Source: Gentiana macrophylla | Taxonomy: Eukaryota > Streptophyta > Magnoliopsida > Gentianales > Gentianaceae | Direction: 5' to 3' | Length of the DNA stretch: 64,000 nucleotides | NCBI GenBank assembly: GCA_026214975.1 | Contig: JAOBSW010000948.1 | Coordinates: 186,001-250,000 of the forward strand | Shown here: piece by piece, positions 21,068 through 32,753 of the stretch | Numbering within the stretch: position 1 is the stretch's first letter | Layout of the letters: each line of letters begins with the position of its first letter | Position numbers and translations under genes: made by a program | Notes under the pieces: model-generated | Told to the model about the DNA's origin: nothing | Database searches by the model: none | What the model saw: only the letters and a program-made list of their open reading frames with translations

Positions 21068-22559
21068 ATGGTCCATAAAAAGGCAAAGTGGTTAAGAGGC
21101 ATGGTAAGTGGTGTGGCTCAGAGCCCAAGAAGAAATGGAAAGTTGTTGATCCCACCGAGGTAAATCCTACTCAAGGTATTCGGATTGGTGCGAGACACAA
21201 CCTCCTAGACTACACAAGCTCGCCTAGGCCCCAAGTAAGAGATGAGTCGCCATCCTGGTTCCGATACAGAGGATGATGTCCCTTTAGCGCTTTCCTAGAG
21301 TCAACGGAGTGGTGACCCATCTGTAGAGTCGAATCCCATCGAGAATGTCCCTAGACAGAGATGCAAGTACACGAGCTGAACCGGTTAGACGATCGTTAGA
21401 CCTTTCGCGCTCCTCCTATTCCTTTGGCTCGTCGATTTATCAGCCCTAAGGCTTACGAGGTTTATACTAAGCACTATCAACGAGGACGATGTTGATCGAG
21501 AGGGAGGTTATGGAAACGAAGGTTGATGAGGCGTTTGTGAAGCTTTTGAGGGATAGAAATGGGATGCATTGATGAGAATCCCGCTACCCCGGTAAATGAT
21601 ACACTAGTTCACGAGTTTTTAGCAAGCAAATGCTCAGAGACGGACTTAAACCGGAGGTGTGATGGTGAGAGGAGTCAAGGTCCCGCTCACCCCGAAAGTC
21701 ATTAACTAAAAGTACGGTTTAGCGCTTTTTGAGGGTTTGGATTACAAGGAGGAGATTAAGAGGAGGCAGATGCCGCCAGATCGCCAGAGGAGTTGCGCTT
21801 GAAAGTGTGCCCGGATGTTCCGTGGACACTAAGGCCGGGTGGAGACCGGAAGGAGTTAGTAACTACGACTTGGTCAGAGGACTGGAAGGTCCAGTGTCGA
21901 TTCATTCAGAGTAGGTTACTGCCAAAGAACAACCTCACACATTTCCACATTGGTGATATTGGGATGTTATATGCGTTGAATTTTGGGTTAAAAGTCGATG
22001 TCGGCCAAGCCTTATTTGATGAGATTGCGACCAATCAGAAAGTCTATTCCCGGTGTTTGATTGTTCCCCACTTGATACATGGCCTGTGTGTGGATGCCGG
22101 TGTTCTTGAGTATAGGCCGGATCTTAAAACAAAGAACCCGAGGGCAATTCAATGAGAAAAGGTTCGGACTTCGGGGCATTCTGAGACAGAGGCACCACAG
22201 GAGCCCGGTTCATCTTCGCACCGCCGACCATCCTACCTTCCTACTTTATCTCCTCACCCGGATGAAGTTGAGTATGGGCAAACAGCAGCGGAATCGATGG
22301 AGGATATTCGACTTCCTGTAATAACATCTTGACTATTTTGAAGTGTCTCGAGTGAGGGCCGCCTGTAAGGGATTTACAAAATCTTCGCCCCGAGCGCTAT
22401 CGATTACACTTATTTAGACGAGGTTGAGCGGGCGATTGCGGATGTCCCGGACGAGTCCGAGTCGCCTTCGATGAGGAGCGCCTGACTCTCGCGGGTGGAC
22501 CACCTCCGCCGATGATTCTCGCGCACCGGGCAAATTTCGATCTTATTTTTCTTTTTTAG
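21068..22559 (+). pseudogene. E2 accessory 3' ORF, plant-transposon-protein-like
   Basis: Homologue of the E1 accessory ORF. After a frameshifted basic N-terminus (21068-21280, containing GIRIGARHN, matching GIRISDTDR of E1), the conserved core runs 21793-22155 with NNLTHFHIGDIG, LKVDVGQALFDE and VPHLIHGLCVDAG. The tail to about 22559 is broken by shifts and ends acidic and Pro-rich. Position between pol and PPT is where Athila elements keep an env-like or transposon-protein ORF; function unknown. No transmembrane helix is apparent. It is probably expressed, if at all, from the internal TATA/array region or a spliced RNA. Confidence 0.65.
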
Positions 22560-24017
22560 CTTTTGATTTGTCCTAGATGGATGGGTCGTTTAATTTTCGC
22601 TACATTTCATTACATGATTCGCTGTACTTTTGATATTGCTATCGCTTATTTTTCCGATTGAATCATGTAAGCCATAAGGCGTCCGCATCTTCATTTTTAC
22701 TGCTTTTAACTTTTGGATGTATTGAATGCTTTATCTTTTGCTATTACTCGATTTTGCTATCTCTTTTCATTTTGGTATAATTACCCGCTTTCCCGAGATT
22801 TTTCCGCTTTTGTCGAGTAGTGTGTATTTTTAGCGGTATTTTTGAGCTCGTGATTTACATCGTGATGGTTACGAAGTTCTAATTGTCACCACGTGGGCCC
22901 GCCCCACCAACGATTCGAGTATCTACTACAATCGCCTAAGTTCTTTATCTTTTCTTTATTCTCGCACAACATGAGGACATGTTGATCTTTAAGTGCAGGG
23001 AGGGGAATGGTTTATGTGTATCTAACATTTGCTTAATTCGTTATGTTTCTATGCAAAAGGAGCTAAAATGAGCTAGAATTTTCAAATTTTTTCGACATTT
23101 TGTTTTTGTTTTGTCCTTAGTAGGCAATTCAATTCAATGTTCGTTATTTTTATAGTCATCCAAGCTATATATCGATGTTTGATAAGTTAGTTGTTTCACC
23201 GAGATCTATTTTTCACGAGCCAGTAAGTTTATGAGCTATAATATAAAGTTATACCCCTTCCGACGAAAGTGATTTTTGATTTTCTTATAAGTCATGTGCT
23301 TAGTGCTACATATATATCTTGAGATTTATGATAGTTTGTATTTAGATCCAAGTATGATATATCGTGAATATCTAAGGTTTGAATGTGATAGTAACACGAA
23401 CTTATTGTCAAATGCAAAAGTTGAAAAATATGAAGAATTAATTGGGTGTGTTTAAAGTCGGGTCGATGATTTGAGTGAGGTAGGTATACCACGATGTCCT
23501 ATACCACTATGATGACTAAAAGCTCACGACAATGTAAAAGTCGCCTTATGATTGGAGTAAGGTAGGTATATCTCGAATATCCTATTCTCGCTATGACAGG
23601 CAAGAGCTCATTCGATGTATGCTTAAATGTGAAAATAATTAAATCAACTTATAAAAGAAGTGGTATGAAATGAATGAAAGACTAAGTTATCGCTCATCTT
23701 ATCCCCAAAGAGAAACCGATAGATATGTCAGTAGGATTATCCTCTCGAGTATCTCGTAAAGGCCCTAGATATAATCGATCATCCTTTCGGATATGTCACG
23801 TTTGTAGGGTACATCTTATGAGTGTCATTTATTGCTAGTCTACGATGGGGTATTAGCTAGTTTTGCTTCGAGTTTCTCAAGTTTGGATTTAGTGGAAGTT
23901 TTCTATGGCTTTGCACACACACAGTGGTGAACTTCTGATTTATTGGATCTATGCTATATTGTCTGAGATGTCTGTTTTCGTTTCGAGCCCTAATTTTTTG
24001 TTTTGTTTTGCTCGGGA
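22560..24017 (+). other. E2 3' untranslated region
   Basis: T-rich, with no conserved frame. A purine-rich AAGTGCAGGGAGGGG at about 22991 resembles an extra PPT. Confidence 0.5.
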
Positions 24018-24043
24018 CGAGCAAAAGCTAAGTGTGGGGGAGT
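24018..24043 (+). other. E2 polypurine tract
   Basis: CGAGCAAAAGCT then AAGTGTGGGGGAG, directly before the 3' LTR. Nearly the same as the E1 PPT block. Confidence 0.8.
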
Positions 24044-25606
24044 TGTTAAGGGTGAATTTATACGATTTATAACGCTATATTTTATGATATTTTCTCCTCA
24101 TATTCGTATAATTTGCATAAGAAACGAGTGTTTAACGGAAGTATTGAGTGAATGAGGTTTTTAACGAGTTAATCGCAAAATAGGTTAATTTTGGTGTTTT
24201 AATTGTGATTTTATGATTATTTGGATGATATTACATTTTGCGATGTTTTAATGTGTTATAGGTACATGTTTGATGCTCAAATAATGATCAAAAAGAGATA
24301 AAAGTTGAATTTCATTGATGATAAAAGAGATAAAGATGAAGAAATCAAGATGAAGTCGATCCTGGACTGGCGTCCAGCAGCTTGAAGTGGCGTCCAGAGT
24401 GGACGGGCGTTTGGTCAAGTGGACGAGCGTCCGTGCTGATATTTTTGATTTAGAGTTTGGATGAAATTGCTTGACGAGCGTTCAATTTAAAGAAGGACGG
24501 GCGTCTGATCATGACTCGGCCCGATTCGAAGTTTGTATAGAAGAGTGGACGGGCGTTCAGGGATCCAGACGGGCGTCCAATAGCCGACTTAGCTGAACCG
24601 ACTTGAAAATCTATATATAGGCGGCAGTTTCTCAACCCTAAGGATACCAACTACACAATACTCAAAACCCTAATCCTAGGGGCGGCTTTAGGCTGCGATT
24701 TTTACACTTTCTTTTCCAGTTTTTATGATCCAAATCCTAGATTAAAATTAGTAGTTTTTATGCACTTTTCTTCTACAATTTCAAGTTGCAAGAGGATGTT
24801 TAGAGTCTAGGCCTTCATCAAACGAGCATTGTGAAGCCTATCCAACATGTTTTGATTCCGGTTCTTCGATTATATTGTGAGTTCTTATCTAAAGTTGTTT
24901 CCTTTATCATGTTTTATATTGTTTATTGCAATTATATCGAAAGATGTGCATGCTTGACTGCTTTGTGTTGATGAAAGTCATATAAACGTTGGATCATCGT
25001 GATAAGGAATAGATGTTTAATCTATATAACGAGAGTTAATAGGTTAGATTTCTAGGTTACTTAACGTTAAGTTTACACCTTTAATTGGTAAAGTCGTTAA
25101 TCTTTAAATCAAAGATATAGATTAATAGTGAACTATCTAAGAAATTAGTGGTTCACGCTTTAGACAAGGTGAAATCACAACTTGGTTAGAAAACACAATA
25201 AAATCGAGATAGGGGTTGATACTTGTTAGATAGGTGGATCAATCGCCGCTTGCTCGTTATAATTTGATCAAATCCCTTGAACTTGAATTGTTTAGTTAAT
25301 CAATTTCCTTTATTGCATACTAGGTTTAGTTTAGTTTAAATTGGTTCAAACTATCTTTCCCGGCTTTAGATCTTATCTTTCATTGGGCCATTTATTGTTA
25401 TCCTTCGCTTTAGTTATTCCTGCTTAGTTTATTTGCTATTTAGTTTTTTAGTAATCATGACATAGGTTAGTTAGTTAAACAAAGACTAGGATTCCCAATC
25501 GTTAGTTCCCCGTAAGATCGAACCGGTATCAACCTCTTTACTACGATCCTTGCACTTGAGGTATATCGGATTATAAATTTATTACTTGTTAATAAAATCC
25601 GTGATG
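24044..25606 (+). repeat. E2 3' LTR
   Basis: Very similar to 11260-12829. Differences are concentrated in the motif array (24363-24580); elsewhere only scattered changes are seen. TATA box near 24611. The last bases read GTGATG where the 5' LTR has GTGACA. Confidence 0.9.
24363..24580 (+). repeat. Motif array in the E2 3' LTR
   Basis: Copies of GGACGGGCGTTT, GGACGAGCGTCC, GGCGTCCAG and GACGGGCGTCC. Corresponds to 11583-11800 but with several clustered differences. Confidence 0.8.
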
Positions 25607-25996
25607 TTGGTTTTGACCTAGGTGATCAATCTAGCCCAAATCTGTTATAACAAGTTCTAAGACATGAAACATGCAAGATACAACAATAAAAAGCACTACC
25701 CACTCCCAATTTCATCACCCAAAGGGTGATTTCACCAAATTTCACATGATTCGACTATGAAAAGGGATTAGCTACTCATTATTCTAGTTAAAACATAGAA
25801 GAAGTTGTAAATTAAAGACATAACAAGTAAAAGAAAGAAGAAATATACCCTTAATTTGCAGAATTCGAGATTAGATCCAAAAAGTACAAAATAGAAAACT
25901 AATTAAAAGATGGTCTCTTAGTGTTTGGAGTAGAAATCTGAGCTAAGAAATGGAAAGATTAAACTAAAATAGTGTTGATTTAAGCTAAGAGAATGT
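25607..25996 (-). repeat. E1 5' LTR, segment 2
   Basis: Resumes the E1 LTR after E2 and continues to the TIR element insertion. Confidence 0.85.
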
Positions 25997-26187
25997 AGGG
26001 GTGTACAACGAAATTGGAAAAACTGGATCGACTGATCGAACCGGATTAAACCGACCGAAAATGATGAACCGCGGTTTTCCAATCGGTTTTTTCATTGAAG
26101 AAAACCGAACCGAAATCCAATTCGCTTTTCGGTTTTATCCCTAAAACCGGTATGACCCCAACCGAACCGGTTATACTTATTTTTCAT

Positions 26188-26261
<74 letters not shown>

Positions 26262-26717
26262 TTGTTCACTAGCTCCTACTATAAAAACCTCCACACGTAA
26301 CCCTAAATTTCTAAATCTTATACTTCTCGCTTTTCTACCTAAACCTAAACCTAAAATGCTTCCATTACCGATAACCGCCGCTTGAGCTCATCGGCCGTTC
26401 TTGCTTCTTCTAATATTCTTCATCCTTTGATCGTGAAAGGCTCAAAGCAACCTTTGAAATTGTCGTTACAACGACCACCCGCTGGCTTATGGAGCCAATA
26501 ATGGTGTTTGTCTCATTTTTAGAAGAAAAAAAATCAAAATTTTATGGTAAATAAAATACAATTAAAACCAAATCGAATCGAACCAGATCAGTATTGGTTC
26601 ACCCAATTCGTAAAAATGACCAATTCAATTCGGGATTCAGAAAATATCAAAACCGTGAATTACGCTCGCCTTCGTAAAATCGTAAAAAACCGACCGGACT
26701 GGATTATGTACACCCCT
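25997..26717. mobile_element. 721-bp non-autonomous TIR element with 10-bp target duplication
   Basis: Ends AGGGGTGTACA and TGTACACCCCT are inverted repeats. The flanks AAGAGAATGT (25987-25996 and 26718-26727) are identical, and the uninterrupted site is seen in the left E1 LTR. The interior is rich in CCGGTTTT/AACCGAAC words and holds a (TA)n run. No transposase. Element class uncertain; a 9-11-bp duplication would fit Mutator-like elements. Confidence 0.75.
26190..26253. repeat. (TA)n microsatellite inside the TIR element
   Basis: More than 30 TA units. The translated ORF crossing it is artefactual. Confidence 0.9.
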
Positions 26718-27470
26718 AAGAGAATGTATTCTAAGCTATTACAAAATTTGAGCTAAGAAATGGGTAGAGTTTTGCTAAGAGAATAGTTGTTTTTTAAGAA
26801 TTAGTCTAAGGGGGGTATTTATAGGTGGGGGGAAAATCTGTAGGAATTTGGCTTCAGACGCACGTTTAGAGGGCTGAGACTAGCGTTTAACATCTTCAAA
26901 CGCGCGTTTGGCTTAGTGCAAACGCGCGTTTCGCTTCATTTCTGGGCAGGGACTTGACTGTTCTTCATCTGGAACGCGCGTTTAGAAGGTTCAAACGCGC
27001 GTTTGGAGAACTTGGAACGCGCATTTAAGGTAGTTTCAAACGTGTGTTTGGAGGGCTTGAACTCTGAATCAACTGATGACTTCTAAAACGCACGTTTAAG
27101 GTAGTATCAAACGCGCGTTTGAACCCCTGTTGCCCCAAAACTTCACTTCTCTTCCTCTTTGATCTCTCCTCTTGCCTCGATCATGCCTTTTGCCACAAAT
27201 TATCACCTCTCGGGTCCTCGAGATACCAATACCCTTCAACATCATAAACAACCAAAAACACCCAAACAATTCCGGAGGGTAAAAGTGCTCGAGAATGAGG
27301 TTAATATCAACAAAAAGGGGGTAATAATCCATCAAAGTGATGGATTCACTCCCCGTGCCATGAGCTCACGATAACACCCCGAAAACGGTCAAAATCAACC
27401 AAAAATGTGCTGAAAATATGGTAAACGGGGATAAATAATACACCGGAGTCACGTAAAGTTGACTCCCATC
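26718..27470 (-). repeat. E1 5' LTR, segment 3, with palindrome array
   Basis: Completes the E1 right LTR. Array at 26855-27122 with about ten AAACGCGCGTTT-like copies, better preserved than in the left LTR. TATA box on the minus strand at 26817-26824. Confidence 0.85.
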
Positions 27471-29003
27471 GGGTACCTGGGTCAATAGACTAGTTTAGAA
27501 CTCTCAAGATCGGTCAAGGTGAGGGCTCAAACTCGCTTATTGAAGGCTATGGATCAAACTTAGTATTTAAAGTCAAGAATATGGAATCAGAATTTAAGGA
27601 AGTCTGTGATGACTTAAACTGATTACATATACCTTGTGTACAAGGTCTAAGTTCCATAAGTTAAGTGGTGATTGGAACTTAGTTATATTCAAAATGGTGA
27701 AATCTAACTTCATAATAAAAAGTTAGATATAAGAGAAGTCAGCTATAGTGTTTTATAAACACAACAAACTTGGATCAGCTGACTGTTATATATTTCAGCA
27801 GACTTACATTCACAGGAACCTGCTGAACATAGATATTTCGATTTAAATCAAAGGTTACATTGGAAGATTACAAGGAAAAGGACAGATAACAACTCTTGAT
27901 TTTATCAACAAAAATCAATGGCTAAGATTAAAAGGACGTTGGAAAGAAACAGAGGTTTATCCAATGGATACAAGTCAAAGGGTGAACAGTTTGAAAACTA
28001 TCAAAAAGCAATCTGACAGTGTCAGTACTATGTACAGGGACAGAAAGCAAGTCAAGATGGGACAAATCTGAAACGTCTATGTTTGAATTTCAAACATAAG
28101 TCATAAGGATTCCTACCTATAAATAGAGGGCTCCTAATTCAGATACAAGTGATGATTTTTGAGAGAAAAATAACAGAAAATCTTGAGCTTCAGATTCTTA
28201 TCAAGAAATCACCCTGCTGACCCTACTGAACTTAAAGCTACTGATCCAGTAAACTTCTTCAAGTGTAATCTGTTATCAAGCTACATCAAGTTTACACACT
28301 TGAAGAATCCAAGTCGCCGATCATACCATCCTGGTCAAGTTATCGAAAAGTCGAATCACTTACTTGATTCAAACTTTCTTTACAAGAAATCTATCAAGAC
28401 ATTGAAGCATCTTTGGGTGTCAAGGATCGTTGTTTGTGGTGGAGTGGTGAAGAGGCAATTCTACCCTTCAAGGACCAAAGTGGAATACTTTGGAGCAAAG
28501 AATCCTACCTGCTCCAAGTGTTCGGGCTTGTGAAGCCAGTAGTTATTGGTGAAGGACAAACAACTTAGAGATTTTTGTAATCGCTACCTCAAGGATCTCT
28601 AGTGAATTACCTCCAACATCACAGGAGAAGAGTGGACTGACAGGATTACACCACCTGGAACCACTATAAAATTTGCCTACTTACTTTCTGCATTTATATT
28701 CTGCATTTAGTATATTTAGCACATCAACCTAATAAACTAGCAATTGAATCACACATATACACTATTGAGTATCTAATACTTGGTATCATATTTTAACAAC
28801 AAGTAATAAGGCTTAATTTAAATATATTCCGCGGCAACAAATTTAGTAAAGTCAATAGTCAGCAGACTACTGAGTGTCAGCAGACTACTGAGCAATCAGC
28901 ATGCTGCTGAAGTTGTTGAGTTTGTTAACTCCAAAATTTTTAAGTGTTAAGTTTATTCACCCCCCCTCTCTAAACTTAACCAAAGACTTTTCAAGGATCA
29001 ACA
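27471..29003 (+). repeat. 5' LTR (partial) of the Sirevirus-like element
   Basis: Ends GGATCAACA just before the PBS. Contains CAGCAG/CTGCTGA motifs, a TATA box at 28117 and transcribed-region-like sequence. The start is not defined because E1 adjoins. Confidence 0.6.
28117..28126 (+). promoter_or_regulatory. TATA box of the Sirevirus-like LTR
   Basis: CTATAAATAG followed by a purine-rich leader, about 280 bases after a cluster of CAGCAG/CTGCTGA motifs. Confidence 0.6.
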
Positions 29004-29005
29004 AT

Positions 29006-29016
29006 TGGTATCGAGC
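29006..29016 (+). other. Primer binding site, initiator tRNA-Met type
   Basis: TGGTATCGAGC, two bases after the LTR end. The usual form is TGGTATCAGAGC; one base is missing here. Confidence 0.75.
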
Positions 29017-29107
29017 AAAGGCTTATGTTCAAGTAATCCTACTTGTTGTGCTTGTGAAAATAATTTGAAATTTTTTTTCAAGTTTCTGATTTTCAAAGCT
29101 TTGCATC

Positions 29108-30175
29108 ATGGATAACAACCAGTATGCTAGAACAATGTTGATGTGTTCTTTAGATCGTTTTGATGAGTATAAACGTCGTATGCAGGCTTTTCTAGCTGCA
29201 ACACATGATGAGATGATGGATGTGCTGACAGATGGACCACTGGAGATCACCAAGTCAGTAACAATGGGAAATGACACCCAGTACATTCCAAAGCCAAAAA
29301 GAGAGTAGAATGCTGAAGATAGAAAAAGAGCAAATCTCAACAACATTGCTATTGATATCATATACAGAACTTTGGATAGCAATATGTACATGAAAGTGAT
29401 GGATTGCAAGACTGCAAAAGAACTTTGGCCTAAGTTGCAATTAATCTGTGAAGGCACTGATGCAATCAAGAAGAACAAGATCAGTGTGGCAAAGAAGAAG
29501 TTCCAGGAGTTCAAAATGAAACCAAATGAAACTATTGATCAAATGGAGTCAAGATTCAATGCAATCATGGATGAACTCACCCTACTGAGTGTGAAGTATT
29601 CTAAAGAAGAAATCAATTCAAAAATCTTGGAAGCATTACCTACAAAAGAAGTTTGGGAGATGAAGGTGACTGCCATAGAAGAAATGAGAAGTCCACATGA
29701 AGAAGACACCTTCAAATTGTTCTCAGATCTTAAGGCATATGAATTCAGTAAGAAACTTGTACCTGAGACAGAAAAAGAAGAACCAAAGACCACTGCATTG
29801 GCTGCTACACATCAAGAAGAAACATCAGGAGCTCAAGATGATCTACTGGATGAGATGCAAGAGCAAATTGCCCTACTGAGCAAGAAAATCAGAATGATGA
29901 AAACTGGAAAGGGTTCTCCAAGGAATTTCACAAAGAAGTTTAGTGAAAAGAAAAAGGAAGAATCCAAGAAAGACAATGATTACTAGTGCTATCAATGCAA
30001 GAAACCAGGAAACTTCAAACCTGACTGTCCTGAACTAAAACAGAAAAAGGAACCTGATTATCTTTGCTTCAATTGCAAGAAGCCTAGATATTTCAGACAT
30101 GATTGTCCAAACCTATTGAAGAGCAAAAGTCAACAAAAAAGATCCACAAGAAGGCTATGGTTGTCAAGATGAATT
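29108..30175 (+). pseudogene. Sirevirus-like gag with two defective zinc knuckles
   Basis: ATG at 29108; frame continues to 30170 apart from TAG stops at 29306-29308 and at 29984-29986. It contains the copia gag (UBN2-type) domain with KTAKELWPKLQLICEG, FQEFKMKPNETIDQMESRFN and ILEALPTKEVW, then a Lys-rich segment. Two CCHC-like knuckles follow: CYQCKKPGNFKPDC (29988-30029) and CFNCKKPRYFRHDC (30065-30106). In both, the zinc-binding His is replaced, by Asn and Tyr, each explained by a single base change. Known role: Gag builds the particle and binds genomic RNA. The two stops and the lost His make it non-functional. Confidence 0.85.
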
Positions 30176-30514
30176 AGATATGGTTGAATCGTAAAAAGAA
30201 ATGAATCGATGATACCGCATTTGTTGTCGATATGGATGATTATGCTTTAATGGCAAACATGGATGAAACAGAGGAGGTATCTATAAACACACTCGCCGGA
30301 AGTGATTGTGAATCAACTTGTGGTTCAAATCCTAAAAATTTCGACAATGAAGAAACTTTGGATGCCATCCTTAATCAATCGAGGATAATACAACTGTTAT
30401 GAGATTGTGAAGGTCAAAAAGAAGCTCTTCAATCGTGGTTGAAAGGTTAAAAGTCGAATTAAGAAATCTCAAGGGGTAAGGAAAAGAGATTGACAAAATC
30501 AAAGATAAGCCTCG

Positions 30515-31750
30515 TTGTACATTCAAGAAATTGTTAAATCTGTTAAACAATGTTGTTCCTCCACTGCATTCAAATCTGGAAAGCCATATGGTGATAGAAC
30601 AGGCCTTGGATTTGGAACTCAACAATCCAATAAGAGTGGATCAAAGAAGGTTATCGAACCTAGTACTGTAACTGGTCCTAAGTTTGTACCTGCACAAGAT
30701 CCAACTCCAAAAAGGGTTGCTAAGGTAGTGAAGCCTACTGAGAAGACTTCAAGAAAGCAAAGTCAGAAGTCAAAAAGGTCAAAAGCACCTAACAAAAAGA
30801 ATAAATCTAAAAATAGGACTGCTGTACCTTCTAGATCTACTGATAGCAGACCTGCTACCAAGTCTGCTGGACCACAAAAGGGTAAAAATCAGAAATATTC
30901 CAAGGATAAGAATCCTAAGCCTAAAAATGTCAATCATTCTAGGGATACTTATCTCAAGGGGAAAGGTAGATTATTCCCTACTGATGATGATTGGAATATT
31001 CCTGCCACCACTGCTAGAAACAATAGATATAACCAAGCTGCTAGGGTAAAACCTCAGCAATGGAATCAGTAGAGGACTCATCACATGACTTATATAAGAC
31101 CTCAACAGAGACCTCAGCAGACTCCATATTACAAAGTTGTTCCTAACAGATAGCAAACCTATGGTTATGCTAGTGCTTCTAACAATAAAAATCACTTTAA
31201 ACAGCATTACATACCAAAAGGCCAGAAAGCATATGTGAGTCCTACACAACCAAATGTTAGACCTTATAGATGTGTAGAATACATGTATAAGCAAAATTAT
31301 GATACCTTTCAAAGAAGACCTTATGGAAACTTGCCAAGGGTCATGCTTACCACTGACCATCATGGACCCAAACAGTTTTAGGTTCCTAAAATGTATTAAC
31401 TTTGTTTTGTAGGGTGTCTGGTACTTTGACAGTGGATGTTCCAGACATATGACAAAGAATAAGCACTGTTTGTCAAATTTTGTGGCAAAGGATGGTCCAA
31501 CAGTGAATTTTGGCAACAAGAATACACCAGGATATACAAGAGAATATGGCACACTTGTGAGAAATGGATTAACAATCAGGAATGTTGCATTTGTGGAAGG
31601 ACTGGACTACATCCTACTGAGCACTGGACAGTTTTGTGACATGGGTTACAAAGTAACTTTTGACAAAGGCACTCAGATTGTCGTTAGTGAAAGAGGTGAT
31701 CAAGTTGTGTTGGTCGGAAGAAGACAACAAAACATGTATGTTGTGGATTA
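30515..31750 (+). pseudogene. Sirevirus-like basic linker and protease
   Basis: 30515-31072 is a Lys/Ser/Pro-rich linker (185 codons). After several stops, 31420-31750 gives the protease region: DSGCSRHMTKNKHCLSNF with a DSG catalytic motif, then a GLDYILLSTGQFCDMGY segment typical of copia between protease and integrase, ending NMYVVD at 31750. Known role: cleaves the copia polyprotein. Frames change between 31072 and 31449. Confidence 0.75.
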
Positions 31751-32730
31751 GTCTCATCATTGCTCCAGAGACATGCGTGATTGTGCATACCAAGTCGTAA
31801 CTTAATTGGATATGGCATAAGAAGTTGAATCATCTAAACTTTGATGATATCAATCACTTGGTGAAGAAGAAACTGGTGATTGGTTTTACCTGAGATCACA
31901 TTCAAGAAGGATGCTATATGTGATGCTTGTCAAAGAAGGTAAACAAACAAAATCAAGCTTCAAGTCAAAGATTAAAAAAACCAACAAAAAGAGTTTTGGA
32001 GTTGATGCACGCGATTTTTTTGGACCAAGAATACCAACTAGTGTAATCGGAAAGAAGTAAACTTTAGTAGTTGTGGATGATTATTCAAGATACACTTGGG
32101 TAGTATTCATGAACAAGAAAAGTGAAACATTTCAAAAGATGCATGATCTTTTGAAGAGGTTTCAAAATGAGAAAAGTTTGACAGTAGTGAAGATCAGATC
32201 AGCCAAGGATACTGAATTTCTCAAAAAAGTTATAAGAGAATACTGTAAGAAGAATGATGTTCTACATCAACTACCTGCTGCTGGTACACCTCAGGAAAAT
32301 GGGGTTGCTGAGAGAAGAAACAGAACTTTAAAAGAAGCAGGAAGAACTATGATTTGTGAAGCATTATTACCTAAAAGATTTTTTGTTGAAGCAGTCAATA
32401 CAACATGCTATACACAAAATAGGACCTCAGTGAACAAGAAGCTGATGAAGACACCTTATGAGATTTAGAATGGAAGAAAACCTAATATATCTTATTTCCA
32501 TCCATTTCGAAGCAAATGTTTTATTCTAAATCATAAGGAGCAATTGAAGACATTCCAACCAAAATCAGATGAAGGAATCTTCTTGGGATACTCTTCTGTC
32601 AGCAAGGCATTCAGGGTACTGAACAAAAGGACACTGAAACATGAAGAAACTATACATGTTGTATTTGATGAACCTAAGTTCACTGGAATGGAAGATGAAG
32701 CGTCAGAACCTGCTGAGAATCAATAAGTCA
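31751..32730 (+). pseudogene. Sirevirus-like integrase
   Basis: The zinc-binding N-terminus is decayed (31751-32050). Core: VDDYSRYTWVVFM (32073 onward), a degenerate second catalytic region (SAKDTEF, where SDxGxEF is usual), then PQENGVAERRNRTLKEAGRT, which keeps the catalytic Glu. A TAG at 32466-32468 stands where Trp is normal (PYEI stop NGRKPN). The C-terminal part continues to 32726 with DEGIFLGYSSVSKAFRVLN. Known role: inserts cDNA; in copia it precedes RT. Confidence 0.8.
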
Positions 32731-32753
32731 CTGATCCAGAATATGTTGATGTT

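Larger units (their letters stand above)
11260..25606 (+). mobile_element. E2: nearly full-length Athila-like gypsy retrotransposon
   Basis: 14.3-kb element inside the E1 LTR: 5' LTR, PBS, long leader, gag, protease, RT, RNase H, integrase, post-pol block, palindrome array, accessory ORF, 3' UTR, PPT, 3' LTR, all on the plus strand. Possible target duplication GTGGT (11255-11259) against TTGGT (25607-25611), four of five matching. The E1 LTR continues precisely across the junction. All coding regions have stops and frameshifts although the LTRs remain very similar. Confidence 0.9.
2441..27470 (-). mobile_element. E1: pol-less Athila-type LTR retrotransposon, split by two later insertions
   Basis: Two long direct repeats (2441-4203 and, after removing insertions, 10612-27470) begin TGATTG and end in CCCATCA or CCCATC. 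A tRNA-Asp-type PBS lies next to the right repeat and a polypurine tract next to the left one, so the element runs on the minus strand. The 6.4-kb interior (4204-10611) holds a remnant resembling a gag C-terminal region, a conserved post-pol block, a palindrome array and an accessory ORF, but no protease, RT, RNase H or integrase in any frame. The right LTR is interrupted by E2 (11260-25606) and a TIR element (25997-26717). No convincing 5-bp target duplication is visible. Inferred: non-autonomous, mobilised by related elements such as E2. Confidence 0.85.

Noticed and set aside
26095..26385. ORF running through the (TA)n repeat
   Set aside because: Made of alternating Tyr/Ile from the microsatellite; no coding support.
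2436..27475. Target-site duplication for E1
   Set aside because: Left flank TCTAC and right flank GGTAC agree at only three of five positions; not convincing.
29029..29514. 161-codon minus-strand ORF opposite copia gag
   Set aside because: Antisense shadow of the gag frame; no family match.
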